In this document: positions 27,727 through 37,041 of the stretch, in pieces
Layout of the letters: each line of letters starts with the position of its first letter
How positions within the stretch are numbered: position 1 is the first letter of the stretch
NCBI GenBank assembly: GCA_023439045.1
Contig: JAEXOY010000045.1
Location: 124,001-188,000, forward strand
Direction of reading: 5' to 3'
Length of the DNA stretch: 64,000 bases
From: Bacillota bacterium
GTDB lineage: Bacteria > Bacillota > Clostridia > Acetivibrionales > DSM-1351
Position numbers and translations under genes: made by a program
Notes under the pieces: generated by a model
Told to the model about the DNA's origin: nothing
Databases searched by the model: none
The model's input: the letters and a program-made list of their open reading frames with translations, nothing else

Positions 27727-30003
27727 TTATGTCAATGTGCAAATTTTACATTCTGAAAACTGCTGTAAAATATCTCTTTCTCTTTTCTTGCAAGAGAATA
27801 TAAGAATCTGTCTTTTGGTGCTAATATCTGCTAAGCTCTTTGCCGCTTGCTTTATTCTGTTATCATCGTACTGAGCAAAGGGCTCGTCCATTATTATGGG
27901 CAATGCCTGTGAGCTAGAAGATATACTTTCTCCTAGTGCAAGTCGAAGAGAAAGATAAACTTGGTCAATTGTACCCTCACTTAACATAGCTGCAGGAATA
28001 AGGCTCTGTGTTTCGGGCTCTAGTAGAGTAAGCGTGAGTGAGTCCCCCGCCTTTACCTCACAGTATCTATTACCTGTTATCTCGGATAAATACTTCTCAA
28101 AATGTTCGTTCATACGAGGAAGCAGCTTTGCTTGGACCTCCTTACTTGCCTGTTGTAGTACATTTCTTGCCAAATCAAGAGCCGCCCCTCTTTTCTCGAG
28201 ATTTGACTTTCTCATTGTAAGCAACCTAATTTCTTCTTTTAGCTCGTCCTGATTGTCAATATCTTCAAGCTTTGACATCACAGCATATAATCCTGCCTTT
28301 TCTAGTTTATAGGCTTCAATTCTATGTTGGAGTTCTTGGTATATTTCCTTTAGCTCAGTACATTGATCTGCCCCAGTTTCTATAACAGTATCTATAACTT
28401 GTCTCTCTCTACTACTAATCTTTTCGTACAGTTCATCCTTTTTGGCAAGCAATGTATCAGCTAAAGCATCTAATCTGTCTTCAAGACTAGCTAGTGCAAT
28501 ATCTGTTTTTGCAATATTGATCTCCTTTTGCCTTTCGACTATTCTTTCAAACTGAGTTTTCTCGTCTTTGATAGAGGCACCTAAGTTATCAAGCTGCTGT
28601 TGCAGTATATGCTCAATTTTTCTCGCATTTATAAGTGTATTGTAATTTTCAGTTAGTTCAGTAATACTGTTTACTCCTGCTGTCTTTAATATATTATTAA
28701 ATGTAGCAAGCTTCAGCTCAATATCACTTTTTATTTTCGCTTGTGTATTTTGCTTTGTCTTTTCCTCTTGGTCACAGCTTCTTCTCTGCTTCGTCTTTTT
28801 ATATCTAAAGAAAGCAAATATGCCCGATAATATTGCACCCACAGAAGCTATAAAATAAAATAAAGTATATTGTTTAGATGCTAAAACCAAAAATACAGCT
28901 GTGAGTACTGTACTTGTAAGAATGCAGTAATCCCATTTTTTGATTTGATTGTAAACAGTATCACGTTCTGTATTATCCCTTATTGTTGCATTGTTTAGAT
29001 ACTGTGTTTGGAGCTCATTTAGTTCTCTATTAAGGGCATGTAACTGTTCAAAGGACGTTTCTTTATAACATTCTAAGCTAGATAATCTCTCTATTTCCGC
29101 CCTTAATTCTATCAATTCGCTACTGATATGCTCATATTCTTTTTGTCCTGACTCAAGCTTTTCGGAAGCTTGGCGCAACGCCTCATTAAGAAATCTAAAT
29201 TCCCTTCTTTTTTCTCTCAACTCCTTAAGTTCAGAATGTAGCTTACAATGCTCTAAAGCCATTGAAGCCATCATTGACCTGCTAGATAAATCATCAATAA
29301 TAGTATTTAATTCAAAGTATCTTTCTTTATCTGCCTTTTGCCTTTTTCTATCCTCATCCATTCTTAAGTTGTTTTTCGAAAGCTCTTGAAGCCTCTTCTC
29401 AATAATGTCAAGTGGCCGAGTATAGCTTTTCTGTGTTCCAACCTGCTCTATAAGTGCGTCCTTTAACACATCCATAGCTTTTTTATAAGAGATATCTTCA
29501 CTTCCGCTGTGCATTATATTTGAAACTCTCTGTAGCAAGTCTTTAGTAGCATTACTATCAAGTCTTGAGCCCATTTGTCTAATAAAAACTGTTCTTTCAA
29601 ACAATTCCTCGTTTATACCCAAGATATTTTCTCCAAGACCTGTACCATCCCTACCCAATCCAAGAGAGCTTGTTATATCACTAAAGTTTTCATCAAAGAT
29701 GCTAAGGTTTCCTGTTTCGAAATCCCTATCTATACGATACTTTTTATTGTTATCTAGTTCAATATCAATATACCCTCCAAACTGGCCACCACTCCATGGA
29801 GAATACCTTTTAACTCCTGTAGTTTTAGCATCCTTTGAGCCTCTTAATCTTTTAAGTCCGTACAACATAGCTTTTATGAATTCTTGCAATGTGGATTTCC
29901 CAGCCTCATTATGTCCGAATATAACATTCATCCCAGAAGATAACTCAATATCTAGCTTATTTAATTTCCCAAAACCCCTAATATATATATGAGCTATTTT
30001 CAT
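27727..30003 (-). CDS. AAA family ATPase, SbcC/YhaN-like
   Basis: About 758 residues. The start at 30003 (MKIAHIYIRGFG) has GGAGG five bases upstream. Walker A is in GHNEAGKSTLQEF (about residue 35), a Q-loop-like FIRQMG follows at about 145, and long coiled-coil arms run from about 190 to 620. They are broken near 380-420 by two hydrophobic stretches instead of the SbcC zinc hook. The C-terminal ABC-type signature region (LSEGTIDQVYLSLRLAL) and Walker B (PIIMDEPFAQYD) complete the head. With the adjacent phosphoesterase it forms an SbcCD/YhaNO-type pair for DNA end processing, possibly membrane-tethered. Confidence 0.9.
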   Translation of the reverse strand: MKIAHIYIRGFGKLNKLDIELSSGMNVIFGHNEAGKSTLQEFIKAMLYGLKRLRGSKDAKTTGVKRYSPWSGGQFGGYIDIELDNNKKYRIDRDFETGNLSIFDENFSDITSSLGLGRDGTGLGENILGINEELFERTVFIRQMGSRLDSNATKDLLQRVSNIMHSGSEDISYKKAMDVLKDALIEQVGTQKSYTRPLDIIEKRLQELSKNNLRMDEDRKRQKADKERYFELNTIIDDLSSRSMMASMALEHCKLHSELKELREKRREFRFLNEALRQASEKLESGQKEYEHISSELIELRAEIERLSSLECYKETSFEQLHALNRELNELQTQYLNNATIRDNTERDTVYNQIKKWDYCILTSTVLTAVFLVLASKQYTLFYFIASVGAILSGIFAFFRYKKTKQRRSCDQEEKTKQNTQAKIKSDIELKLATFNNILKTAGVNSITELTENYNTLINARKIEHILQQQLDNLGASIKDEKTQFERIVERQKEINIAKTDIALASLEDRLDALADTLLAKKDELYEKISSRERQVIDTVIETGADQCTELKEIYQELQHRIEAYKLEKAGLYAVMSKLEDIDNQDELKEEIRLLTMRKSNLEKRGAALDLARNVLQQASKEVQAKLLPRMNEHFEKYLSEITGNRYCEVKAGDSLTLTLLEPETQSLIPAAMLSEGTIDQVYLSLRLALGESISSSSQALPIIMDEPFAQYDDNRIKQAAKSLADISTKRQILIFSCKKRERDILQQFSECKICTLT

Positions 30004-30019
30004 ATGTCCTCCTAAGCAA

Positions 30020-31150
30020 TCAGTCAATTCTTCCCTGCTCCATGGCTTGCAACCCAAATTGAATTGCCATTTCTATAGTCTCTCTTTTATCAGTATCTAA
30101 TTCTGCCTCAAGCATATCAACTAATATTCTTACAAATTCTCCCTTAATGCCAGGGTCCTCAATGTAGTCTTCATAACTAAATTTTGCTGACGTATTATTT
30201 TTAATTCTTATATAAAAGGCTTGTTTTTCTAGCGCTATTAATAATTGGCCAATATCTGGGGTGAATTTTTCATCAACAAAACCATTTAACACTATGTTAT
30301 ATAGATCTTCTTGGCTAGTAATAAATCTTTGTACCCTTTCGAGACACATCTGATTGTCAGTACAATCATTAATATCTATCTCTATATTATGATAATGCCT
30401 TTTAGCAGAGGCAATAAAACTCCAATCTACGTTTTTTTGACCATTATCATCTAATATTAGTTTACCCTCAACATACCCATGATGGCCTTCCTCATCAAAT
30501 CCTAGAGGCTCTAGACTACCAGCATTAATCAATAAACCTTTTTCACCCTTAACAAAGTAGTGTCTGTGAATATGACCTATAGCTATATAATCCATATTAA
30601 GAGAAAACAGTTCCTTGCTGCTAATACTATTATAGTTTTGCTGCTCAAAAGGTAAATCTACAGTGCCATGCAGAGAAATTATATTGAACAGCCCAGCATC
30701 TACATTTTGGAGCTGCAATGACCTTATGTCTCCTCTCACATCTCCTTGCATTCCTAACCCATAAACACAAACACCCAACTTATCTAACAATATATAGGGC
30801 GTATCATGACATAAGATATGAACATTTTCGAGTTGTAACAGCTTTTGATAAGGAGACTGAATAGTATAATAGTCATGGTTTCCAGGACAAATAACTATCT
30901 GTGTATTATATAATTCAGAAAACATATTCTTAATAGTATTTATTGTTGACTGTTTTATATTGCTTTGCTCATATAAATCACCACATATTAGCAAAAGCTC
31001 TACATCAGATGCCTTTGCCCTGTTTACTATACCGTAGAGCGAGTGTAAAAGCTCCTCTCTTCTTTTTTCTGCCCTATCATTCCCTAGAGACGAAAAGGGC
31101 ATATCCAAATGAATATCTGCTGTATGTATAAAATTGATGACTTTTGCCAT
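30020..31150 (-). CDS. SbcD/YhaO-like metallophosphoesterase (DNA repair exonuclease)
   Basis: A 376-residue protein with the calcineurin-like phosphoesterase motifs in order: HTADIHLD (about 8-15), CGDLYEQ (about 58), GNHDYY (about 95) and GHIHRH (about 195). These residues bind two metals in Mre11/SbcD nucleases. It lies 16 bp before the YhaN-like ATPase, the same order as yhaO-yhaN in Bacillus. Confidence 0.92.
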   Translation of the reverse strand: MAKVINFIHTADIHLDMPFSSLGNDRAEKRREELLHSLYGIVNRAKASDVELLLICGDLYEQSNIKQSTINTIKNMFSELYNTQIVICPGNHDYYTIQSPYQKLLQLENVHILCHDTPYILLDKLGVCVYGLGMQGDVRGDIRSLQLQNVDAGLFNIISLHGTVDLPFEQQNYNSISSKELFSLNMDYIAIGHIHRHYFVKGEKGLLINAGSLEPLGFDEEGHHGYVEGKLILDDNGQKNVDWSFIASAKRHYHNIEIDINDCTDNQMCLERVQRFITSQEDLYNIVLNGFVDEKFTPDIGQLLIALEKQAFYIRIKNNTSAKFSYEDYIEDPGIKGEFVRILVDMLEAELDTDKRETIEMAIQFGLQAMEQGRID

Positions 31151-31163
31151 TTAAAAACACCCC

Positions 31164-31203
31164 AAAAAAAATATAGGGATAGTAAGTTTAACTATTCCTA
31201 TAT
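31164..31203 (-). terminator. terminator after acpS
   Basis: A 13-pair stem with one mismatch (31171-31183 with 31191-31203) and 7-base loop, followed leftwards by a run of U. It ends the long AAA/PspA/FapA/GAF/acpS operon and separates it from the yhaO-yhaN pair. Confidence 0.75.
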
Positions 31204-31256
31204 ATTATATTAACCTCAATATTTTAATAAGTAAATGGTTCCACAATCCCTTATAA

Positions 31257-31676
31257 TTATCCGTCTACAGAATTATCCATTGTGATTACTACAAAGGCCT
31301 GTGCATAACTTTCACAATGTGATAATGAGAGCTTAATACTAATACCACCAATGCTTTCAAAGAATTGCTTTGCCTTGCCATAAAGCTCTACATAAGGTTT
31401 TCCACTTTCTTTTCTTCTGACCTCAATCTCACAAAATCCAGCATTTGCACCAATTCCCGTTCCAAAAGCTTTTGCTACAGCTTCTTTTGCAGCAAAGCTA
31501 CAAGCATAACTATGGTACTTTGCTGCTCTCTTTTCTTCACAGTACTGCTGCTCAACCTTCGTAAACACCTTGTTCTTAAAGACTTCACCAAATGGTTTCT
31601 CCAAAGCATTCCTAACTCTTTTAATCTCTATAATGTCAGTACCTATTAATATATCCACAAACGTTTGTGCCATCAT
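31257..31676 (-). CDS. acpS: holo-[acyl-carrier-protein] synthase
   Basis: A 139-residue phosphopantetheinyl transferase that converts apo-ACP to holo-ACP using coenzyme A. The N-terminal GTDIIEIKRV (Mg-binding Asp) and FAAKEAVAKAFGTGI (Glu and Lys) are the two family signatures, and the size fits the trimeric AcpS class. Its ATG overlaps the TAA of the GAF gene by one base, so it is coupled to that operon, which is an odd setting for this housekeeping gene. Confidence 0.95.
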   Translation of the reverse strand: MMAQTFVDILIGTDIIEIKRVRNALEKPFGEVFKNKVFTKVEQQYCEEKRAAKYHSYACSFAAKEAVAKAFGTGIGANAGFCEIEVRRKESGKPYVELYGKAKQFFESIGGISIKLSLSHCESYAQAFVVITMDNSVDG

Positions 31677-33604
31677 TACCTGAACAGATTAAAGAATTCT
31701 GCGAAGCTATTAAAATCATAAAACAGCTTTAGCTTTCTAACCTGCAAATCGGGAACTCCTGTTTTGGCAGCAATCCTTTCTAAAATATCATTATGAACAT
31801 CATTATCAATAATAAATATATTATTATATGAGAATGGGTATATGTGCTTAAACTCTTCTTTTAAACTATCTAATATGGTATTCCCCTTAAAAACAAAATC
31901 TCTGGTATCTAAAATTTGAGCCACCGTTAAATCTATTTCACATTCAATAGCGGAGGTTATTTCTTGCTTTAACTCCTTTTTAAATAGCTCTATAAAGTTA
32001 GGCAGCATAAACTTCTGTTGCTGTTTTATAGTAGAGAGATTGTTTAGAACTGGTGCAATATGACCTGCTATTGTTTCCATTGTAAGAATTAACTCTTCAT
32101 TGTCTATAAAGCCATGTTCTAATTCAAATATTATAATACAACCAAGCATTTCTAATTCCATTATATCAAGGTATATTGGTATAACAAGGATACCTTGAAT
32201 ATCACCTGCATAATTGGTTATGTCTTTTCCAACAAATTCTTTAGCTATAGCATTGCCCACTCCATAAATACTATCCCCTTCAAAAACTCGTCTCCAGCTA
32301 TCGTTAGGCACTATTTGTTTCCCTTGTACTTGCTCAATATTTATGCTCTGAATCGCTTCAAAAACTTCACCCTCATTGTTATAGGTACAAATCAAACCCT
32401 TACTGACACTAAATGAAATTTCCAGGGTTCTTGCGGTGAGTTCCATAAGGGTCTCTACCTTGCTAGATGAATTTATGTTTTTTGTCAGGTTATTGAGTGA
32501 TATAATCTTATTTAGCTTACTCTGAATAATACGCTTTTGCTCTGTAACCTCACCAAAAAGTTTAGCATTACTCAAAGCAGTATAGGTAGAGGACGCCAAA
32601 CTTTCAATAAGTTCAAAAATACTCTGTCCGTACTCATGACCTGCAACAATCTCTCCTAAAGTTACAAAGCCAAATATCTGATTACTCTTTAGAATAAGCA
32701 CTATGTATTTTACTTTTAACTCAGATAATTCCTGTATTCCTTCTTCAAATAAGGCGTTAAAGTAGCTGACATCTTCCTCATTTGAAGTATCTATAATAAC
32801 CTTGTTAGCGTTTACTTTAGTGCTTCTATTTAACGTTAGCGATACGGAAATATTCTTAACCTTATAAAAAATATCTTTAAAACTCTTTAATGTATACTGA
32901 GTACTTTTTTCGTCAAGCAGAACAAACCCTGTCATCGTACTGTGTGTGAGTTCAGAGAATACATCCACCGAAATGCTGTACAATACGTCCATTCTTAATT
33001 CGCTAAGTAACACCTTCGATGACTGATTAATTGCAAAAAGATTAAATACCTTTTCGTCCAGCTCATTATTAACCTTAACTAGTTTTTCGTATCTAGAAAA
33101 ATTCTCCAATGCTGTATTTATCAGTTTCATGAGAGACTCAGATATTATATAATCGTCTTCACAAAGAGTCTTTTCTGATATTATTATAAAACCATATAGC
33201 TTGTCTTCAATAATAAGTGGAACCAAAACTTCAACACCTAGTTCACTTACTCCTTCAACACTTAAGTACTTGGAAATATTATCTTGTCCATATAAAACAG
33301 TACCATAGAAAGTTGCAAGATTTTTAAGTTGCTCACAATTTATTATTTCTTCTGCTATACGAGTAAAGCCCTTTACCTTTTTGAGAACAAATTTATCTTT
33401 GTTAAACGTATATATAGCAGATTTATTCACTAGCAGAAGTTCATTTACAAAATCAAAAGCTGCCTCAATAATCTGATCAAACACTAATTTTTGGGAGAAG
33501 AATTCTATTGCTTGCATAAGCCCAGTATATCTAAAGAGCTTTGCTGATAGTACTTGATCTTTTTTTTCATCTTCAAGCCTGTTCAATATTGGTTGATAAT
33601 TCAT
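31676..33604 (-). CDS. multi-GAF-domain protein of unknown function
   Basis: A 642-residue soluble protein with GGGGGG before the ATG. Three GAF-like segments can be traced (about 35-170, 205-345 and 385-535), each with alternating hydrophobic strands and a pattern such as EVLVPLIIEDKLYGFIIISE. There is no kinase, cyclase, GGDEF or HTH domain. The C-terminal 100 residues are predicted alpha/beta and unassigned. GAF domains bind small ligands, so a sensory or scaffolding role in the PspA/FapA operon is plausible but unproven. Confidence 0.7.
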   Translation of the reverse strand: MNYQPILNRLEDEKKDQVLSAKLFRYTGLMQAIEFFSQKLVFDQIIEAAFDFVNELLLVNKSAIYTFNKDKFVLKKVKGFTRIAEEIINCEQLKNLATFYGTVLYGQDNISKYLSVEGVSELGVEVLVPLIIEDKLYGFIIISEKTLCEDDYIISESLMKLINTALENFSRYEKLVKVNNELDEKVFNLFAINQSSKVLLSELRMDVLYSISVDVFSELTHSTMTGFVLLDEKSTQYTLKSFKDIFYKVKNISVSLTLNRSTKVNANKVIIDTSNEEDVSYFNALFEEGIQELSELKVKYIVLILKSNQIFGFVTLGEIVAGHEYGQSIFELIESLASSTYTALSNAKLFGEVTEQKRIIQSKLNKIISLNNLTKNINSSSKVETLMELTARTLEISFSVSKGLICTYNNEGEVFEAIQSINIEQVQGKQIVPNDSWRRVFEGDSIYGVGNAIAKEFVGKDITNYAGDIQGILVIPIYLDIMELEMLGCIIIFELEHGFIDNEELILTMETIAGHIAPVLNNLSTIKQQQKFMLPNFIELFKKELKQEITSAIECEIDLTVAQILDTRDFVFKGNTILDSLKEEFKHIYPFSYNNIFIIDNDVHNDILERIAAKTGVPDLQVRKLKLFYDFNSFAEFFNLFR

Positions 33605-33629
33605 GTATTAAGCCCCCTTGCTTTATAAT

Positions 33630-35210
33630 TTAAACCTCTTTCAATGCTCCGTCCTGGTAATAGAAACTTGTTCTTAGAAGCGGATTTTGTATATCTTTTG
33701 ATACTTTATTAATTTCAAAATATGTATTAGGATAAGCTTTTTTGAGTATAGTTATTTCTCCCTCTCCTTTTGCCCTTAGATAATTTGCATAATCTTTTTT
33801 CTCTTCTTCAAGTTTTTGAAGCTGAACCTTCATATCTGCAAACTTTTCATTTAGCTTGTTAAATAGAAGCTTCTTATCACTAGGAGTATCGCCTGTTATT
33901 GAAAATATTGAAAGCTGCTGCTTCGTTGAGGTAATATCTTGTTTAAGGTCAGAAATGCTCTCGTTTAGCTTGTCCAATTTTTCTTTGTACAACTTTCTAT
34001 CAAAACCTTTAACAAATATATTAGTTCTTTTTTCACTAGGGGCTCCATAAATGCTTGAAATTACCCTTATTTCAGCATTTATGTTACCCCCTATTATCTG
34101 TCCCTTCATAGACTCAAGTATAACTTCCTTAGCAGTAATATTACTGTTTAAGCAATAAAATCCAATATGTACACTACCCTCACAGAATATATCGGCATCT
34201 GCAACATACTTTAAGAATAAATTTCTCTTACACCTAATAACTGCTTTTCCCTTTCCTGCTATACCGCCCTTTATGTATATACTTCCTTCATTGCTCTTTA
34301 TTTCTTTTGCACAACCTACACCGTAATCCCCCAGAATTTCTATATCCTTAGTAGAAGCAACTGAAAAGTTATCCTCAATAGTCCCTTTTACAGTGAGATA
34401 TCCATCAAAGTCAACATTCCCTGTTTTAAAGTCAACATCTCCTTTAATCTCTAGATGATTGGATACTCCTATTCTATCTCCAATATAATGAACTGCTCCT
34501 GTTCTAGTGGCATATAACGTTGTCTTATTCCCAACAGTTTCTTCCTTAACAGAATTTTTATCATAATATAATGGATAGTTCTTTCCGTTCATGGATTTTA
34601 TTACATTACCTTTTACAGTTTTCCCTTCCACCCCGGGAGTTGCATCAATTCTTTCACCTAACCAGGCTCCCTTTTCAACCATATTTATTAAGCTGAGCTC
34701 ATAATGGTCAACATTCCCGTCGTCCTTTACTTCAGGGCGAACTTCTTTTAATTTATACATCGTTATTTGGGAGTCTTTGCCTGGTTCTGGAGGTATACCC
34801 TCTGCAATTAAAATTGGCTTTGAAGCCACAAGTCCATTAATAAGCACGTCCTTTTTTATGCCATAAACAACACCATTAGCATTTAATTTCTCAATTATCT
34901 GCTTAATGGTTTCAGGTTTTTGTAGCTCTGATTCATCTATCCGTAGTGTAAGATATGCCTTTAATTCGTCTCCAGATACTTCTACAAGTATTTTTTCCTT
35001 GGAAGTGGCAAACTTTCTAGCTTCTTTGGGTGCACTAATAAGCGCATCTTTGATAGCTACAAAATTTACAATTTGAATGTCTGATTGGGCACCTATAATT
35101 TTGTTAAATTGGTCAACATTTAGTCCTTTTTTAAAGGATTCTATATAGTATCCATCGCTTCTTTTAGTAATCTCAATATACGCTGATGAATAAATAATTT
35201 CATTTTTCAT
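33630..35210 (-). CDS. FapA (DUF342) family protein
   Basis: A 526-residue protein. The N-terminal half (about 80-170) is the alpha/beta FapA N domain (VYGIKKDVLINGLVASKPILIAEGIPPEPG). Residues about 230-385 form a repetitive beta-helix (GDVDFKTGNVDFDGYLTVKGTI, VASTKDIEILGDYGV), the FapA C domain related to bactofilins. The last 130 residues are a coiled coil. FapA proteins are linked with flagellar or envelope-associated assemblies in other bacteria. No flagellar gene is near. It lies 25 bp before the GAF gene. Confidence 0.85.
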   Translation of the reverse strand: MKNEIIYSSAYIEITKRSDGYYIESFKKGLNVDQFNKIIGAQSDIQIVNFVAIKDALISAPKEARKFATSKEKILVEVSGDELKAYLTLRIDESELQKPETIKQIIEKLNANGVVYGIKKDVLINGLVASKPILIAEGIPPEPGKDSQITMYKLKEVRPEVKDDGNVDHYELSLINMVEKGAWLGERIDATPGVEGKTVKGNVIKSMNGKNYPLYYDKNSVKEETVGNKTTLYATRTGAVHYIGDRIGVSNHLEIKGDVDFKTGNVDFDGYLTVKGTIEDNFSVASTKDIEILGDYGVGCAKEIKSNEGSIYIKGGIAGKGKAVIRCKRNLFLKYVADADIFCEGSVHIGFYCLNSNITAKEVILESMKGQIIGGNINAEIRVISSIYGAPSEKRTNIFVKGFDRKLYKEKLDKLNESISDLKQDITSTKQQLSIFSITGDTPSDKKLLFNKLNEKFADMKVQLQKLEEEKKDYANYLRAKGEGEITILKKAYPNTYFEINKVSKDIQNPLLRTSFYYQDGALKEV

Positions 35211-35266
35211 AACGATGCCCCCAATATATATTTATTGGCAGTGGATATACTATGCTAAGTTTGTTA

Positions 35267-36097
35267 TTACATGCTAATGCGATTACGCCTTCTTTCTTGA
35301 AGTACATTATCGAGCGCAACTGCTTCATTAACTGCAGTTTCTAGTTTTTCAACCATTTCTTCAGACTCCACACTAGAAATAATTTGATGCTTAAATGCAC
35401 CAATCATACTTTCAATGTAATCAAGCCTAGCATGAATTCTTTCCAGCTCATTCTTCTCATCTTTTACACGTTCAATTATCTTTTCGTCCATTTCAATAAC
35501 GCCTTTGACATCATCAGCAAGCCTAACGTCCTTCATAAACTCTACTTTTCTTCTGTTAGCGTTAATTTTGTTAACTAAATCACTAATATTAATTTCAGAT
35601 ATCTCTTTTATTCTTATAGAATAGTTTGTGAGTAGCTTAATATAAGAAACAACCAAGTTTAAGCTTTGCTCAACTAGTTTTTCCTTGAGATAGCTATACT
35701 CCTCCCCTCGTCTTAGGGAATTGAGTATATCATTTTTGTCCTGTATTATTTTTCTGATTTTTTGCCTTTGGATAGGTGTAGGTGAAACATCTCTTATTTT
35801 AGTTGACAGTCTCGTACATTCTTTGTTTAAATCATAGATTTGCTTTCTCTTTTCTTTACGCCTATACTCTTCCTTGTACTTTTCACTAAAAATACTTTGC
35901 ATAACCAAAGCCAGATACAACACTACTCCAGAACCATACACTCCTGCTGTAATTAATGTTTCATACCCTGTAGAATTAATCATATCACTAATACCATTGG
36001 GGTTATTTGTAATCATATATGCTACTACCAACCAAAAAGTAAGCGTAAATAAATTTCTAAACCTAAAAAAGGCACTGGTTAAAAAATTTGCGTTCAT
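35267..36097 (-). CDS. two-TM coiled-coil membrane protein, unknown function
   Basis: A 276-residue protein with AGAGGGAG before the ATG. Two transmembrane helices (about 13-30 and 47-68) are followed by a long, highly charged coiled-coil tail in the cytoplasm (about 70-265; K/E/R-rich, for example EKYKEEYRRKEKRKQ). I recognise no family. It lies between pspA and fapA in the same direction, so it may be the membrane partner or anchor that PspB/PspC provide elsewhere. That is inference from layout. Confidence 0.75.
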   Translation of the reverse strand: MNANFLTSAFFRFRNLFTLTFWLVVAYMITNNPNGISDMINSTGYETLITAGVYGSGVVLYLALVMQSIFSEKYKEEYRRKEKRKQIYDLNKECTRLSTKIRDVSPTPIQRQKIRKIIQDKNDILNSLRRGEEYSYLKEKLVEQSLNLVVSYIKLLTNYSIRIKEISEINISDLVNKINANRRKVEFMKDVRLADDVKGVIEMDEKIIERVKDEKNELERIHARLDYIESMIGAFKHQIISSVESEEMVEKLETAVNEAVALDNVLQERRRNRISM

Positions 36098-36114
36098 GGA
36101 GCTCCCTCTAAAAA

Positions 36115-36174
36115 TTATCCTATATTTTTCTTGCTTAGTTTAAAACTAGCAAAACCAAATGCTAAAAACAGCAC
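36115..36174 (-). CDS. possible 19-residue hydrophobic peptide between pspA and the two-TM gene
   Basis: A GTG at 36174 opens 19 codons ending at TAA 36115-36117, encoding a hydrophobic core (LFLAFGFASF) and a basic tail (KLSKKN). The same frame continues open upstream past the pspA stop with a basic amphipathic stretch (KLIRRLAKS). The nearest ribosome site (AGAAGG) is too far upstream to be convincing. It could be a small membrane peptide, a frameshift tail for PspA, or chance. The region also forms a hairpin. Confidence 0.2.
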   Translation of the reverse strand: MLFLAFGFASFKLSKKNIG

Positions 36175-36206
36175 TGATTTTGCTAGCCTTCTAATTAATT
36201 TAATTA

Positions 36207-36938
36207 TTAATTTGTTGCCTTGTTCTCATTCTTTTCCTTTACTTCGAATCCATTATCAGTACCACCTAGCATAGCCTCTGCTCTTGCTCTTGCTCTATCT
36301 CTAGCAGAATTCATATCAAGCCTCTTTAGCTTCATATCCATGTTGTCATTACTCAATGACTCAACAGCGTTTGCTCTAGCAGTCTTTTTGTTAACAATAT
36401 CCCTTGCTCTGTCAAGATTGTCATTTACGCTTCCTACTCTGCTATTCTTTGAAGTGTATTGGGAATTAACAGAATTTATGTTTTCACGTAATGTTGCCAT
36501 TTTAGCCTGTGACTTAAGAGTTCTAAGCTCATTGAGCTTAGAATTCATCTCTGATTCAAAAATTTTGTAATCCTCGCGGATCTTAGTTACCTGGGCCATA
36601 GCATTTTCATAGGTAGCATTATGAGTTTCAAACACTGCCTGATATTCTTCTTCCTGCACAAGTAATTCTACAAGCAATTCCTTGTCTCCTGATCTCTGTG
36701 CAGCATCTACTCTAGACTTAATTGCAGTAAGGTTTCTCTCAGCGTTTTTGAGTTCAATCTTTATCATTTCGGCATTAGTTTGTATATCTATTATTTGTTG
36801 TTCTGCTTCCCTTCTAGCCTTATCAATCTGATTTTTGATATCCTCAAAAAGGGCCTCAGGATTACGCTCCTCCATATTTCCAACAAACAATCCGAAAAAG
36901 CCTCTAAACATAGTGCCAAGTCTACTAAACAGTCCCAT
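36207..36938 (-). CDS. pspA: PspA/IM30 family protein
   Basis: About 243 residues. The start at 36938 (MGLFSRLGTMFRGFF) has GAGGAGG upstream; the longer frame to 36953 starts in front of it. The first 20 residues form the amphipathic membrane-binding helix of PspA. Residues about 25-215 are almost continuous coiled coil with the PspA pattern NPEALFEDIKNQIDKARREAEQ. PspA proteins belong to the ESCRT-III superfamily and coat or repair damaged membranes. It lies between an AAA+ ATPase gene and a two-TM coiled-coil gene. Confidence 0.9.
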   Translation of the reverse strand: MGLFSRLGTMFRGFFGLFVGNMEERNPEALFEDIKNQIDKARREAEQQIIDIQTNAEMIKIELKNAERNLTAIKSRVDAAQRSGDKELLVELLVQEEEYQAVFETHNATYENAMAQVTKIREDYKIFESEMNSKLNELRTLKSQAKMATLRENINSVNSQYTSKNSRVGSVNDNLDRARDIVNKKTARANAVESLSNDNMDMKLKRLDMNSARDRARARAEAMLGGTDNGFEVKEKNENKATN

Positions 36939-37041
36939 AATAATCCTCCTCAAACTATTTATGTATTATTCTTTATAAAATTAAAATATCAACTACATTT
37001 AAATGTATAATAAAAATGTCTTAAAGTAAATAGCTAAAATG

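Noticed and set aside
36210..36953. Horizontal transfer of the PspA/FapA operon
   Set aside because: Base composition and ribosome-site style look the same as in neighbouring genes; there are no integrase genes, direct repeats or tRNA at the borders.
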